A stretch of DNA of 64,000 nt from Kerstersia similis (GCF_965139615.1 NZ_CBCSIQ010000004.1:62001-126000), one strand, 5' to 3'; positions 9,270 to 18,115 are shown, counted from the first letter of the stretch. Notes: a model not told the origin generated them from the letters alone. Made by a program: numbers and translations.

Positions 9270-10136
9270 TCAGAATTGTTTTTCGAATTTCAGGGAAACT
9301 TCGTTCTGGTGGTAGTCGAGCATCCAGTCGATGGAGCTGCGCAGGCGGGTGTGCTTGAAACTCAGGACTGGGGTGAAGCCGGCCAGCACCAGGGCATCGG
9401 CCTTGAGCGTGGCGATATAAATGCGTTCCTTGTCGTAGTGTTCTGCACTCAGGAACGGTCCATCGAAGCGCCGGTTGCGCTGCATGCCCATCAGGGTGGT
9501 GCTGAAACTGTTGCCGAACTGCTGGTACAAACCCAGGCGCGCGCCTTTCTGGCGGTAGCTGTCAGTCGGGCTGTTGTCAGTTTTGAAACGTGTATAGTCC
9601 ACGCCGCCAAATAGCAATGTGTTGGGGGTGAAGGAGTAATAGCCTTGCAGGCCGACATACGCCTGGCGGCCGTCCATGCGCTGGGCGATGTTCTGATCGG
9701 TGTAGCGGCGCAGCTTGTGTTCGGCCTGCAGGCTCAGGTTGGCGCGCGGCAGGAAGTTGTGCCCCCATTCGCCGCGCAGGCCATAGACGCGGTAATCGGT
9801 ACTGGCATCCTGGCGGTGCAACTCGCCGACCAGCAGGCCGGCCAGTGTGTCGCGCGCGCTCTGGTAGGCGTAGCCCGTATGGACGGAAACGTGGTCGTCC
9901 GAATATTCCCGGTAGTTGCTGTAGTGCTGGCCATAGGCACTGCTGCGGAATGTCAGGTAATGGTGGCTGCGCAGTTGCCAGTTCTTGTTGGCGCTGAATT
10001 CGTAGGCGGGGCCTCGGGCGCGGATGGGCTTGGGAAGACGGGTGACGATCAGCAGAAAGGGCGGATCGCCGCCGGGGTTGGACATTAACTGGAAAATTTG
10101 TTTGCATTGTTCTTGCTCATAGCTCCATTCTCTCAA
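9270..10136 (-). pseudogene. Slam-type outer-membrane barrel, 5'-truncated
   Basis: The 288-aa frame matches the C-terminal beta-barrel of Slam proteins (surface lipoprotein assembly modifier, DUF560). It shows alternating strands throughout and ends in KHTRLRSS...EVSLKFEKQF, with a terminal aromatic. Full Slam proteins are about 480-500 aa with a signal peptide and N-terminal TPR domain; both are absent. The frame opens at a TTG directly after a TAA, with no signal sequence, and homology begins only around residue 42 (GPAYEFSANKNW). Slams export surface lipoproteins or secreted hemophilin-like hemophores, which fits the adjacent TonB receptor. It is probably a deletion remnant; an unusual short barrel is less likely. 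Confidence 0.65.
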
Positions 10137-10279
10137 GAGTTAGAGCCTCCGCAAAACCCGGGGCGGTGCATACCGTCGATGGAGTCTCCACCTTGTACGT
10201 TGTAAGGATTGGATTGGGCAGAGGCACCAGCACCTGCGCAAACGAGAACGATAGCAGCGAAGATAACGGACTTTTTCAT
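10133..10279 (-). CDS. Small secreted Cys-containing peptide
   Basis: The 48-aa product starts MKKSVIFAAIVLVCAGAGASAQ, a clear Sec signal peptide with likely cleavage at ASA/Q (quoted as MKKSVIFAAIVLVC then AGAGASAQ). The mature part is about 27 residues, Gly/Asn/Ser-rich, containing YNVQGGDSIDGMHRPGFCGG. The start at 10279 has AAGGTG 8-12 bases upstream; the in-frame extension to 10435 has no such site. It lies between the TonB receptor and the Slam barrel fragment, overlapping the latter by 4 bp, where a Slam substrate would normally sit. I do not recognise the family. It may be a genuine small secreted peptide or the 5' remnant of a longer hemophore gene. Confidence 0.6.
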   Translation of the reverse strand: MKKSVIFAAIVLVCAGAGASAQSNPYNVQGGDSIDGMHRPGFCGGSNS

Positions 10280-10508
10280 GCTGTTCACCTTGAAAAGGTA
10301 GATTGGGAAACTGGCGTTGGCCAGGTACAGCAGGCAGCGTGTGTCATGGTGCGGCTCCATTCGAAAATCCAGCGTGAACAAGGTACGGGTCTGTCGTTGG
10401 CAGCGTTTCTTCCGTGTCTGGATGAAACGCTGCATGGTGTAGCGTGTGGCCTGGTGTGTTGGTCAAGGCATCTTAAAAACCGGGTGCGTTTTTCATTGGC
10501 ATGTCCGT

Positions 10509-13500
10509 TCAGAATTTCATCGTGGCGCTGAGCCTGACGGCACGGCCAGGTGCGGGCATCATGGTGCGTGTCAGCGGGTCCAGGTAGTAGCGGTCGGTCA
10601 GGTTGGTGCCGACGACTTCCATGGCGTAGTGATCGTTGAAGCGGTAGCGCACATAGGCGTCGAAGACGGCGACCGGGTGCCACTGGATCGGGCGGTTGCC
10701 GGCCGACACTTCCGGCCAGCGCGCGCCTTCGATATTGGCAAACTCGGCTTCCTGGGTCTGGTTGCGGCTGCTGTGGTAGGTCAGGCGGCCGCCCACTTCC
10801 AGGTCGTCGTTGAACCAGCGCGTGCCCAGGTCGGTGGTGATGGAGTAGCGCGGCCCGACCATGCTGCGCAGGAAGCCGGTGGGGAAACCGCCTTCTATAC
10901 ATTCGGGAATACGGCCATAGAGCGGGTCCAGCGCCAGGGCTTCGCCTTTGTCGCAGACTTCCTGGCTGAGGTTGTAATTGCCGCCAACGTTGAAGAACCA
11001 GCGGCCGGTGTCCAGGCGCCCTTGCAGTTCCAGGCCCGAGGTTTTCATCTTATCGAACTGCCAGAACAGGTTGTCGTCGATACGGTCGATGATGTTCTTG
11101 ACGGTGGTGTGGTAATAGGAAAAGCGGATGTCCGCATGCCGCGCCGATGGCAGGTAGGAGGTCAGGTTGTGGGCGTAGCCGACTTCGATGTTGGTGGCGC
11201 GCTCAGGCTTGAAACTGTTGACGAAGGGCGCACCAATGTCTGCCGCGCCTTTGGAGAAGCCCGAGGTATCTTCAAAAATGCTGGGCATGCGCACGCTTTG
11301 CGCGTAGCGGCTGTAGATGCGGCTGTTCTCGGTCAGGCGGGCGCTGACGGAAAAAACAGGTGCCCAGGCATGGCGTTTTTTATTCTTTTCTATCAGCGCT
11401 TTCAGCTCTTCCGGGTTGGTTAAACGGACAGATTTTCTGGCGTGCCGGAATGCTGCGATTTGTTGTTGCAACTGTTTGACAGTAATCGGTGCGGCGTCTG
11501 GATTCAGTGGGTCGGCGTAGTACTCGATGGTGCCGTTATCCGGGTCGTAAGTGCCGTTGGTAAATGGGTTTTCTTCTGCAAGGAATTTATACCCTTCAGT
11601 ACTGCGCTTCCACTCGATAGGGACATGGGCGACCCAGATTGCCTGGCCACTCAGAGTGTCTGTCACCTGTTTGACTTCGTAGGGATTGCCCTGGTGTCCA
11701 AAAACATCTTCAGTATCAGGATATTTGGCGCGCAATGCCTCACGGAGTTTGTTGCTGGCTTCGGTTGCAATGGCAATATTGCCTTCAGCACGCGCTTTTT
11801 CTTCCAGGGCTTTCAGCGTGCTCATTTCCTTATCCAAAGGGACAAGCCAGGAAGAGAACAGGCCAGTGCTGTAGTTTTTGAATTCCCCGATGCCGGTCCA
11901 GCTCTGATTCGCCAGCATGTTGTCCACTTCAAAATCCGTGGAGGCATAGCTCACATACCGGGCGCCAGCATTGACGTCCAGCCAGGATAGCGGCTGCCAG
12001 TTGAAGTTGAAGCCGAACTTGGATTCACGACGCTTGCCGTCGCGTGGGCGGGCCTCGAATTCACCACCATGGGTGTAGTAGTTGTAGTGAGGGTCGGGTT
12101 TGAGCCGTTCATGCTGGAAATCGGCGCTCAGCAGCAGGCTGAGGTTGTCGCGCAGGGTGATGTTGTTGTCCAGGCGGATACCGATGCGGTTTTCGGTGGA
12201 ACGCATCTTTGACTTATTGACGAGGCGGCCATCTATGTTCGGGTTGGGTAGAACGGGTGTGCCGGTGTAAGGCGTACCGGTATTGCTTTCGTGATATTCC
12301 TTGGAGCGCTGATAGGCATTCCAGGCATCATCCTGTTCATAGGGCTCCACCGCGTAGCCGCCGGAACTGTTTGTATCCGATTTGGTACGCGTCGCCCAGA
12401 TCTGCGCTTTCAGGTCTATCCAGCGGTTGTTGTCGGGGTTCCAGGCGTAGTCCAGGCTGAAGGCCTGCTGGTCCACTTCCGCCAGCGGCCACTGCGGCAG
12501 GCCGCCGTCTTTTTCCAGCTGCGCCCAGTTCAGGCGCGAGGGCATGATTTCGCCGTTTTCGATGATGGTCTTGCGGTAGCTCAGGCCCAGGCGCTGTTCA
12601 TGCGGCATCAGCAGGTTGGCTTTCAGCAGGAAGGAGGTGGTGTCCATCGAGGTGTTCATGACCTCGGTGCCCGGTAGCGCCACGCGAGCGATGAAGGGGG
12701 CGAAGGGGCTGCGCCAGGGGTTCAGCGAGGTACTGGTGTTCGGGGCAGCATCCATGTACTTGTCGGCGCCCTTGGTGCCCGAGTAATAGTTGCCGCGCCG
12801 GCGCACGGCAGTGGCCGCCAGGACTTCGAATTTTTCTCCTTGCCAGGCCAGCGCCAGCCGGGCGGCGGCATCTTCCATGTTGAAGCCGCTGCGGCCGCTG
12901 CGCTTGGCATCGCTGGTCAGGTTGGTCCATTTCCAGCTTGAAACAAAGGTTTCCCAATGTCTGTGTGCGCCTGGGATGTCTCGATAGTCCGTGCCGTAGA
13001 TGCTGTCGTTGATGCGCGGCTTGGTGGCGTTGTTGCCGGTTTCCAGTTTGAGCTCGGCGCCGAAGGATTGGCCATCCTTGATGATGTCGTCAGCGCGCAG
13101 CGTGGTGATGGCAATGCCGCCGCCTATGCCGCCGTGCGGCATGTCACGGCTGAGCGTCGGGCCTTTTTCGATGGCGACGGAACTGATCAGTGCGGGGTCG
13201 ATGTAGTTGCGGTTGTTGGCGCCGAAATAGCCGCGATAGACAGTGACGGCCTGTTCCGTGCCGTCCACGGCAACCGGCACGCGGCCCTGGCCCTGGATAT
13301 TGCGGATATTCGGGTCCAGGGCGGCGCTGTTGCGGGCTTCGCCGCTGAAGACCCCAGGCGCGCCCTGGAAGATGTCTGCCGGCGAGGTGGCGCGGTAGGT
13401 ATCCAGGTAGGCGCGGTCCAGGTAGATATTGGTTATGTCCTTGTCATAGACATTCTGGTGGCCCTGGTCGTGGCGGTTGGCGCCGATGACCGTGACTTCT

Positions 13501-13928
13501 TCCAGGGTGGTGACGGCGTTGTGGCCTTGCTCGCTGGGTTTGATGATGGTGAGGACATCCGGCCCGCTGGCCATGGCCTGCAGGCCGCTGTTGGCCAGCG
13601 CACGGCTGACGGCCTGCTGCGGGGTCATGGCGCCACTGATGGCAGGCGCCTGCAGATTGGCCAGTATTTCGCCATTGGCAAATATCTGGATGCCGCTGAG
13701 GCGGGAAATCTCGGTCAGGGTATCCGTCAGTGGCTGGGCGGGCAGCGAGAGTTCCAGGGTGCCATGGATGACCGTACTGTCTTGCGCATGGGCAGTGGAA
13801 GGCAGGGTATGGCTGCCCAGCAGTGCGGCGATGGCAAGGGAAATAAGCGTGTGGCGGAAAGCCGGGATCGAAGGTGATACCCGGACCGACGAACGGCTTG
13901 CCGGCTGGCTGTATTTCCTGTGTGACAT
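10509..13928 (-). CDS. TonB-dependent receptor with STN signalling domain
   Basis: This 1139-aa outer-membrane receptor starts at 13928 (MSHRKYSQ) with AGGA upstream, followed by a signal peptide (TLISLAIAALLGSHTLPSTAHAQ, about residues 26-48). An STN domain (about 50-130, LPAQPLTDTLTEISRLSG) comes next, the hallmark of receptors signalling to FecR. The plug (about 145-320) contains NIQGQGRVPVAVDGT and GGIGGGIAI. The long barrel ends in VVGTNLTDRYYLDPLTR...LSATMKF with a terminal Phe. The large size and Slam neighbour recall hemophilin receptors of the HphR type; the CobN/ExbB/DUF2149 genes point to a tetrapyrrole or metal ligand. The ligand itself cannot be read from sequence. Confidence 0.9.
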   Translation of the reverse strand: MSHRKYSQPASRSSVRVSPSIPAFRHTLISLAIAALLGSHTLPSTAHAQDSTVIHGTLELSLPAQPLTDTLTEISRLSGIQIFANGEILANLQAPAISGAMTPQQAVSRALANSGLQAMASGPDVLTIIKPSEQGHNAVTTLEEVTVIGANRHDQGHQNVYDKDITNIYLDRAYLDTYRATSPADIFQGAPGVFSGEARNSAALDPNIRNIQGQGRVPVAVDGTEQAVTVYRGYFGANNRNYIDPALISSVAIEKGPTLSRDMPHGGIGGGIAITTLRADDIIKDGQSFGAELKLETGNNATKPRINDSIYGTDYRDIPGAHRHWETFVSSWKWTNLTSDAKRSGRSGFNMEDAAARLALAWQGEKFEVLAATAVRRRGNYYSGTKGADKYMDAAPNTSTSLNPWRSPFAPFIARVALPGTEVMNTSMDTTSFLLKANLLMPHEQRLGLSYRKTIIENGEIMPSRLNWAQLEKDGGLPQWPLAEVDQQAFSLDYAWNPDNNRWIDLKAQIWATRTKSDTNSSGGYAVEPYEQDDAWNAYQRSKEYHESNTGTPYTGTPVLPNPNIDGRLVNKSKMRSTENRIGIRLDNNITLRDNLSLLLSADFQHERLKPDPHYNYYTHGGEFEARPRDGKRRESKFGFNFNWQPLSWLDVNAGARYVSYASTDFEVDNMLANQSWTGIGEFKNYSTGLFSSWLVPLDKEMSTLKALEEKARAEGNIAIATEASNKLREALRAKYPDTEDVFGHQGNPYEVKQVTDTLSGQAIWVAHVPIEWKRSTEGYKFLAEENPFTNGTYDPDNGTIEYYADPLNPDAAPITVKQLQQQIAAFRHARKSVRLTNPEELKALIEKNKKRHAWAPVFSVSARLTENSRIYSRYAQSVRMPSIFEDTSGFSKGAADIGAPFVNSFKPERATNIEVGYAHNLTSYLPSARHADIRFSYYHTTVKNIIDRIDDNLFWQFDKMKTSGLELQGRLDTGRWFFNVGGNYNLSQEVCDKGEALALDPLYGRIPECIEGGFPTGFLRSMVGPRYSITTDLGTRWFNDDLEVGGRLTYHSSRNQTQEAEFANIEGARWPEVSAGNRPIQWHPVAVFDAYVRYRFNDHYAMEVVGTNLTDRYYLDPLTRTMMPAPGRAVRLSATMKF

Positions 13929-14110
13929 GTTTTTATTGTTTCCTGGCGTAAGCATGGGAGAGACCCGGGCAAGTCGAAAAGCGTCAATCCCGAAAGTGTC
14001 AAAGTTCAAAGTCAGGGATGCAAATCTTAAAGAAATTCATTCTTTTTTATTGCCCATCTGTAGCAGAAGACGGATAGCGATAAAAAATGGAGACACTTCA
14101 GAAGGAATTG

Positions 14111-14428
14111 ATGCGCGGCATACTGTTTTTTTATATGTTTTGTTTTTCTAAACTAATGTGCCAAGCCTTGAGGGGGGGCAGTGCAACACAGTTACGCACG
14201 ACGGTGATTGATTCGATATTTAGGTATATCGAGGGAGGGTGTTCGATATCAGGGGAGGAAGGTTCGACCGGCGGCGAAGGCACGGGCAATCCTGGCGGCA
14301 ATGAGTCTGGCACTGAAAATACCGAAGGCCAGGAAGCTTCGTCCGGTGGTGGCGGTGGTGCCGTCGCTTTGTTGTTGCTGCCCTTGGCCTGGTTCGGCCA
14401 GCGTCGTTACCGCATGAAGCGCGCCTGA
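14111..14428 (+). CDS. Small protein with GlyGly-CTERM-like tail
   Basis: This 105-aa protein starts at 14111, where AAGGA precedes by 4 bases. A hydrophobic N-terminus (MRGILFFYMFCF) could serve as a signal sequence. The middle is a low-complexity Gly/Glu/Thr/Ser linker (TGGEGTGNPGGNESGTENTE). The end is SSGGGGG, a hydrophobic helix (AVALLLLPLAWFG) and a basic tail (QRRYRMKRA), the GlyGly-CTERM layout. It is divergent from the TonB receptor. A second protein of the same anchor class lies at 7096-9264. Function unknown. Confidence 0.55.
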   Translation: MRGILFFYMFCFSKLMCQALRGGSATQLRTTVIDSIFRYIEGGCSISGEEGSTGGEGTGNPGGNESGTENTEGQEASSGGGGGAVALLLLPLAWFGQRRYRMKRA

Positions 14429-14545
14429 GCGCCAAAACTGTTTGCGGTACCGGATCCCGGGTACCGCGTACGCGGGATCGCGGCTGGCACATCGCTGCTG
14501 GCACGTGTCAGCTGCCACAGACGCCGATGAGGGAAGTGTGACGCG

Positions 14546-14576
14546 GGATGCCGCCTGTGAGGCGGCATCCTTTTTT
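14546..14576 (+). terminator. Rho-independent terminator
   Basis: GGATGCCGCC-TGTGA-GGCGGCATCC forms a perfect 10-bp stem followed by six T. It ends plus-strand transcription from the small GlyGly-CTERM gene. The 110 bp before it holds overlapping palindromes around GGTACC and GATCCCG of unknown role. Confidence 0.9.
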
Positions 14577-14580
14577 GTGC

Positions 14581-15138
14581 TCAGCCCAGCAGCGCCTGGA
14601 CCCAATCTTCCACCGGGTCACCGCTGCCCAGTTTGGGCTGGATCAGTCCATCCACCATGAAAGTGGGGGAGACATGGATGCCGTTCTGGCGCGCATATTT
14701 GGCGTGCCATTTGATTTCGGCTTCCAGTTCCGGGGATTCGAAAGCCTCGGCCAGCGTCAGGCCGCTGTAGGCTTCGATGCGCCGGATGATGTCGCGCGGC
14801 GTGGCGTCCATGTTCGGCCCCTTGCAGTGGCCTTCGAATTCGAATTCCTCACGGTGTTCGCCGACGACCTGTAGCACGCGTTTGGCGTTGTCGCGTCCGC
14901 CTTCCAGCAGGGAGGCGGCAAGAATGCAGCGGGTGATCACACCCGAATACATATGCCAGGGCTGCGATTGCAGCCGGAGTTTCACCGTGACCCGGTCTGC
15001 GCCCGCCTGGGCCAGCAGCGCATCCATCTTGTTGAACGCCCGGACTGAAAAAGGGCAGGTGGGTTCCAGGAACATTTCAAAAATCTTGTCGCCATGGCCC
15101 CAGAAGAGCGGGTCGGCCTTGCGTGCGGCTTGTGTCAT
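14581..15138 (-). CDS. DsbA/thioredoxin-fold family protein
   Basis: This 185-aa protein starts at 15138, where AAGGAAA lies 9 bases upstream. It has thioredoxin-fold hallmarks: an N-terminal strand ending in LEPTCPFS (residues about 24-31), where the second CxxC cysteine is replaced by Ser, and the cis-Pro loop VSPTFMVDG near residue 158. No signal peptide is visible, so it is likely cytoplasmic. A CPxS site suits glutathione-linked chemistry, as in 2-hydroxychromene-2-carboxylate isomerases, more than disulfide formation. It is divergent from the TRAP transporter operon, hinting at a role in the same catabolic pathway (inference). Confidence 0.75.
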   Translation of the reverse strand: MTQAARKADPLFWGHGDKIFEMFLEPTCPFSVRAFNKMDALLAQAGADRVTVKLRLQSQPWHMYSGVITRCILAASLLEGGRDNAKRVLQVVGEHREEFEFEGHCKGPNMDATPRDIIRRIEAYSGLTLAEAFESPELEAEIKWHAKYARQNGIHVSPTFMVDGLIQPKLGSGDPVEDWVQALLG

Positions 15139-15271
15139 GAATGGATTTCCTTGGTGTTGAAACGTCGGGGGCAATCTTGCGCCAGATCGGCCGGGCTGCC
15201 AAGCGCCGGTCTGGTTTAGTCATGTGGCAAGTATCTCCCCGGAAACCCTGAACAGGAAAACCCCGATTCCA

Positions 15272-15328
15272 TTTATGCATACGGAAAATAAAATGGCACA
15301 CAGAAAATAGATTTTGTATGCAAAACAT
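15272..15328. promoter_or_regulatory. Candidate GntR operator half-sites
   Basis: The DsbA-like/TRAP divergent region contains TATGCATAC at 15275-15283 and GTATGCAAA at 15316-15324, an inverted pair in an A/T-rich stretch unlike its surroundings. A GntR-family gene lies in the same operon. The assignment is by context only. Confidence 0.35.
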
Positions 15329-15406
15329 AAAAACGGAGTACAGAAACGTGATTTGCACACGAGGAAGGCGGCAGCAGTCCGCCGGATGGACGACAGGGAG
15401 AGACAA

Positions 15407-15943
15407 ATGAATCGGGTACTGGATGTCTATTGCCGCGTGCTGTCGGCAATCTGTGCGCTGTTGATGGCGGCGATGGTGGTGCTGGTATTTGGCAATGTGG
15501 TGCTGCGTTACGTGTTCAGCACCGGCTGGCTGATTTCAGAGGAAATTTCGCGCTGGATGTTCGTGTGGATGGTCTTCATCGGCAGCATTGTCGCGTTGCG
15601 CGAAAACGCCCATCTGGGTACCGATATGGTGGTGGTGCGCCTGCCGCCCCGCGCACGGCGGGTCTGTACCGTAGCGGCACAGCTCATCATGCTCTATATC
15701 AGCTGGCTGATGCTGTCTGGCAGCTGGAGCCAGGTTGAAATCAATGCCGGAACCGAGGCGCCGGTGAGCGGCTTGCCTTTGTCATTCCTGTACTTCTGCG
15801 GGGTGGTATTTGCCGTCTCCACGTTGATCATCCTGTTTTACGAGTTGTGGATGAATCTGAGCGGGCGGCGGGGAGGCGGAGCGTTGATGGTGCAGGAATG
15901 CGCCGACATCGAACCTGCCAGGCCTGATACCCGCCGCGATTGA
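15407..15943 (+). CDS. TRAP transporter small permease subunit (DctQ type)
   Basis: This 178-aa inner-membrane protein has four predicted helices (about 8-33, 45-65, 84-105 and 128-150), the DctQ topology. Family signatures include VFGNVVLRYVF and the WLISEEISRWMFVWMVFIG region at residues 25-55. The start at 15407 is preceded by AGGGAGAG; the longer frame from 15314 is untranslatable leader. It pairs with the large permease 30 bp downstream and the DctP-type binding protein at 19596, forming a Na+-driven carboxylate-type importer. Confidence 0.9.
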   Translation: MNRVLDVYCRVLSAICALLMAAMVVLVFGNVVLRYVFSTGWLISEEISRWMFVWMVFIGSIVALRENAHLGTDMVVVRLPPRARRVCTVAAQLIMLYISWLMLSGSWSQVEINAGTEAPVSGLPLSFLYFCGVVFAVSTLIILFYELWMNLSGRRGGGALMVQECADIEPARPDTRRD

Positions 15944-15973
15944 CGCGCTGCATACCGAGTTCCGGAGAATCCT

Positions 15974-17254
15974 ATGACTGTCTATATTTTCGTCGGCGCA
16001 TTGCTGGCCGGCATGGCCATCGGCATGCCCATCGCCTACGCGCTGCTGCTCTCTGGCGTGGCCTTGATGTGGCACCTGGATGTGTTCGACGCACAGATCC
16101 TGGCGCAGAACGTCATCAATGGCGCCGATAGTTTTCCGCTGCTGGCCGTTCCGTTTTTCATGCTGGCTGGCGAGATCATGAATGTCGGGGGGTTGTCACG
16201 CCGTATCGTGGCGCTGGCCATTGCCCTGGTCGGGCATATGCGCGGCGGCCTGGGCTTTGTCGCCATCATTGCGGCCTGCCTGATGGCGGCGTTGTCCGGC
16301 TCGGCGGTGGCCGATACGGCAGCCTTGGCGGCCTTGCTGCTGCCGATGATGGTCAAGGCCGGCCACGACAAGGCCAAGGCGGGCGGCCTGATTGCATCTG
16401 CCGGCATCATTGCGCCGGTGATTCCGCCTTCCATCGGTTTCGTGGTGTTCGGCGTGGCTGCCAATGTGTCCATCGGCAAACTGTTCCTGGCTGGCATCGT
16501 GCCGGGGCTGCTGATGGGCGTCGCGATTGCCGTTGCCTGGTGGTTCGTGGCCTCGCGTGAGTCCGTCACGCTGCCTCCGCCGTCCAGCCTGCGCCAGAAA
16601 CTGGTGGCTTTCAAGGAATCGCTGTGGGCGCTGGGTTTGCCGGTGATCGTGTTGTTCGGTTTGCGTTTCGGTATCTTCACGCCGACCGAGGCTGCGGTGG
16701 TGGCGGCCGTCTATGCGCTGCTGGTCGCAACCATCGTCTATCGGGAAATGAGCCTGCGCCAGCTTTATGACGTCTTTGTCTCGGCGTCGCGTATCACGGC
16801 GGTGATCATGTTCCTGGTGGCGGCATCCATGGTGTCGGCCTGGCTGATTACGATCGCCGATATTCCTGCGCAAGTGATAGGCCTGCTGCAACCCTTCATG
16901 GACAATCCGACCTTGCTGCTGATTGTGATCATGCTGCTGGTGATGGTGGTCGGGACGGCCATGGATATGATGCCCACCGTGCTGATCCTGACGCCCATCC
17001 TGATGCCCGTCATCAAGAGCGCTGGCATTGATCCGGTCTATTTCGGCGTGCTGTTCATCATGAATAATGCCATCGGCCTGGTGACGCCGCCGGTGGGGTC
17101 CGTACTCAATGTGGTGGCCGGGGTCGGCAAGATGCGCCTGGACGAAGTTGCGCGCGGTGTCCTGCCCTTCATGTTCGCCCAGTTTGCCGTCATGTTCCTG
17201 CTGGTGCTGTTTCCGTCCATCGTGATGGTGCCGCTGAACTTCCTGACACGTTGA
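15974..17254 (+). CDS. TRAP transporter large permease subunit (DctM type)
   Basis: This 426-aa protein has about twelve hydrophobic segments. DctM signatures include FPLLAVPFFMLAGEIMN (residues about 55-70), SGSAVADTAALAALLLPMM near 112-132, and the conserved IIAPVIPPSIGFVVFG near 150. It is the ion-coupled translocation subunit acting with the small subunit and the periplasmic binding protein. Length is normal for the family. The GntR gene begins 24 bp after the stop. Confidence 0.93.
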   Translation: MTVYIFVGALLAGMAIGMPIAYALLLSGVALMWHLDVFDAQILAQNVINGADSFPLLAVPFFMLAGEIMNVGGLSRRIVALAIALVGHMRGGLGFVAIIAACLMAALSGSAVADTAALAALLLPMMVKAGHDKAKAGGLIASAGIIAPVIPPSIGFVVFGVAANVSIGKLFLAGIVPGLLMGVAIAVAWWFVASRESVTLPPPSSLRQKLVAFKESLWALGLPVIVLFGLRFGIFTPTEAAVVAAVYALLVATIVYREMSLRQLYDVFVSASRITAVIMFLVAASMVSAWLITIADIPAQVIGLLQPFMDNPTLLLIVIMLLVMVVGTAMDMMPTVLILTPILMPVIKSAGIDPVYFGVLFIMNNAIGLVTPPVGSVLNVVAGVGKMRLDEVARGVLPFMFAQFAVMFLLVLFPSIVMVPLNFLTR

Positions 17255-17278
17255 ACCCTTTTCCGATTGCTTCCTACC

Positions 17279-17968
17279 ATGACAAGTAAACCGTCGCCCA
17301 AGAACACCAGCCAGGATATTTTCGAGGCGGTCAGCACGCACCTCAACGAGCTGCGCGCCCAGATTACCGAGCCTGTGCGAGTGCGTGAAGAAGACCTGGC
17401 CAACCGGCTGGGCGTGAGCCGCACACCGGTGCGTGAGGCTTTGATCCGGCTCGACAGCACTGGCCTGATCAGCTTGCGCCCAGGGCGTGGCGCCTTGCTG
17501 CAGCCGGTCAGCGACAAGGACTATATGGAATGGCTGCAGTTGCGTGAGCAGCTCGAAGGCTTCGCCGCACGCGAGGCCGCGCTCAATGCTTCCAAGCGCG
17601 ATGTGATGGGTTTGCGGGCCCTGTTCGCGCCGTTCCTGGAACCGGGCGCGGCGGAGGCGGCCCCCGAACGCTATTCGCAAGCCAATGTGAGCTTCCATAA
17701 AGAAATTTTCAGGCTGGCCAATAACCATCTGCTGGAACGGGTCTGGGCGTCGTTCGGCCACCGCCAGACCAGCTACCGGCGCCGCACCATTGCACGTTTG
17801 CATCGTGCCGAAGATTCATTGCGCGAGCACCTGGAAATCATTCAGGCCATCGAGGATGGCGACGCTGAAAAAGCTGCCGCGCTGGCGCGCGCCCATGTCC
17901 GGGCGCTGTTCATCGCGGTTGAGCAGGAATCCGAGCGCGAGCCGGAGAGTGAGCACCGTGCCATTTGA
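17279..17968 (+). CDS. GntR family transcriptional regulator, FadR subfamily
   Basis: This 229-aa protein has an N-terminal winged helix with VREEDLANRLGVSRTPVREALIRL (about residues 36-60; core GVSRTPVREAL) and a helical FCD effector domain from about 85 (FHKEIFRLANNHLLE). The ATG at 17279 is preferred over the upstream TTG at 17267. FadR-subfamily regulators typically repress neighbouring catabolic operons until an organic acid binds. Being embedded between TRAP and enzyme genes, it most likely controls this operon. Confidence 0.88.
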   Translation: MTSKPSPKNTSQDIFEAVSTHLNELRAQITEPVRVREEDLANRLGVSRTPVREALIRLDSTGLISLRPGRGALLQPVSDKDYMEWLQLREQLEGFAAREAALNASKRDVMGLRALFAPFLEPGAAEAAPERYSQANVSFHKEIFRLANNHLLERVWASFGHRQTSYRRRTIARLHRAEDSLREHLEIIQAIEDGDAEKAAALARAHVRALFIAVEQESEREPESEHRAI

Positions 17969-18115
17969 TGCTGAGTTCATGCGAGGGGCGTCATGTGCCC
18001 CCTCGGGTTCAGCGAGGGCTCGCCGGGCCGCTCAGGAGAAGGAATCGCAGGAGCGTCATTGACGGCCGGCTGGGCGCCGGTTCGGGATGAACGAAATTTT
18101 TCAAGGGGTAGTGCT

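Noticed and set aside
12957..13877. 306-codon plus-strand frame opposite the TonB receptor
   Set aside because: Antisense shadow; the receptor frame has signal peptide, STN and plug motifs.
16196..17803. 535-codon minus-strand frame opposite the TRAP and GntR genes
   Set aside because: Product is His/Gln/Arg-rich low complexity, an antisense shadow of genes with clear homology.
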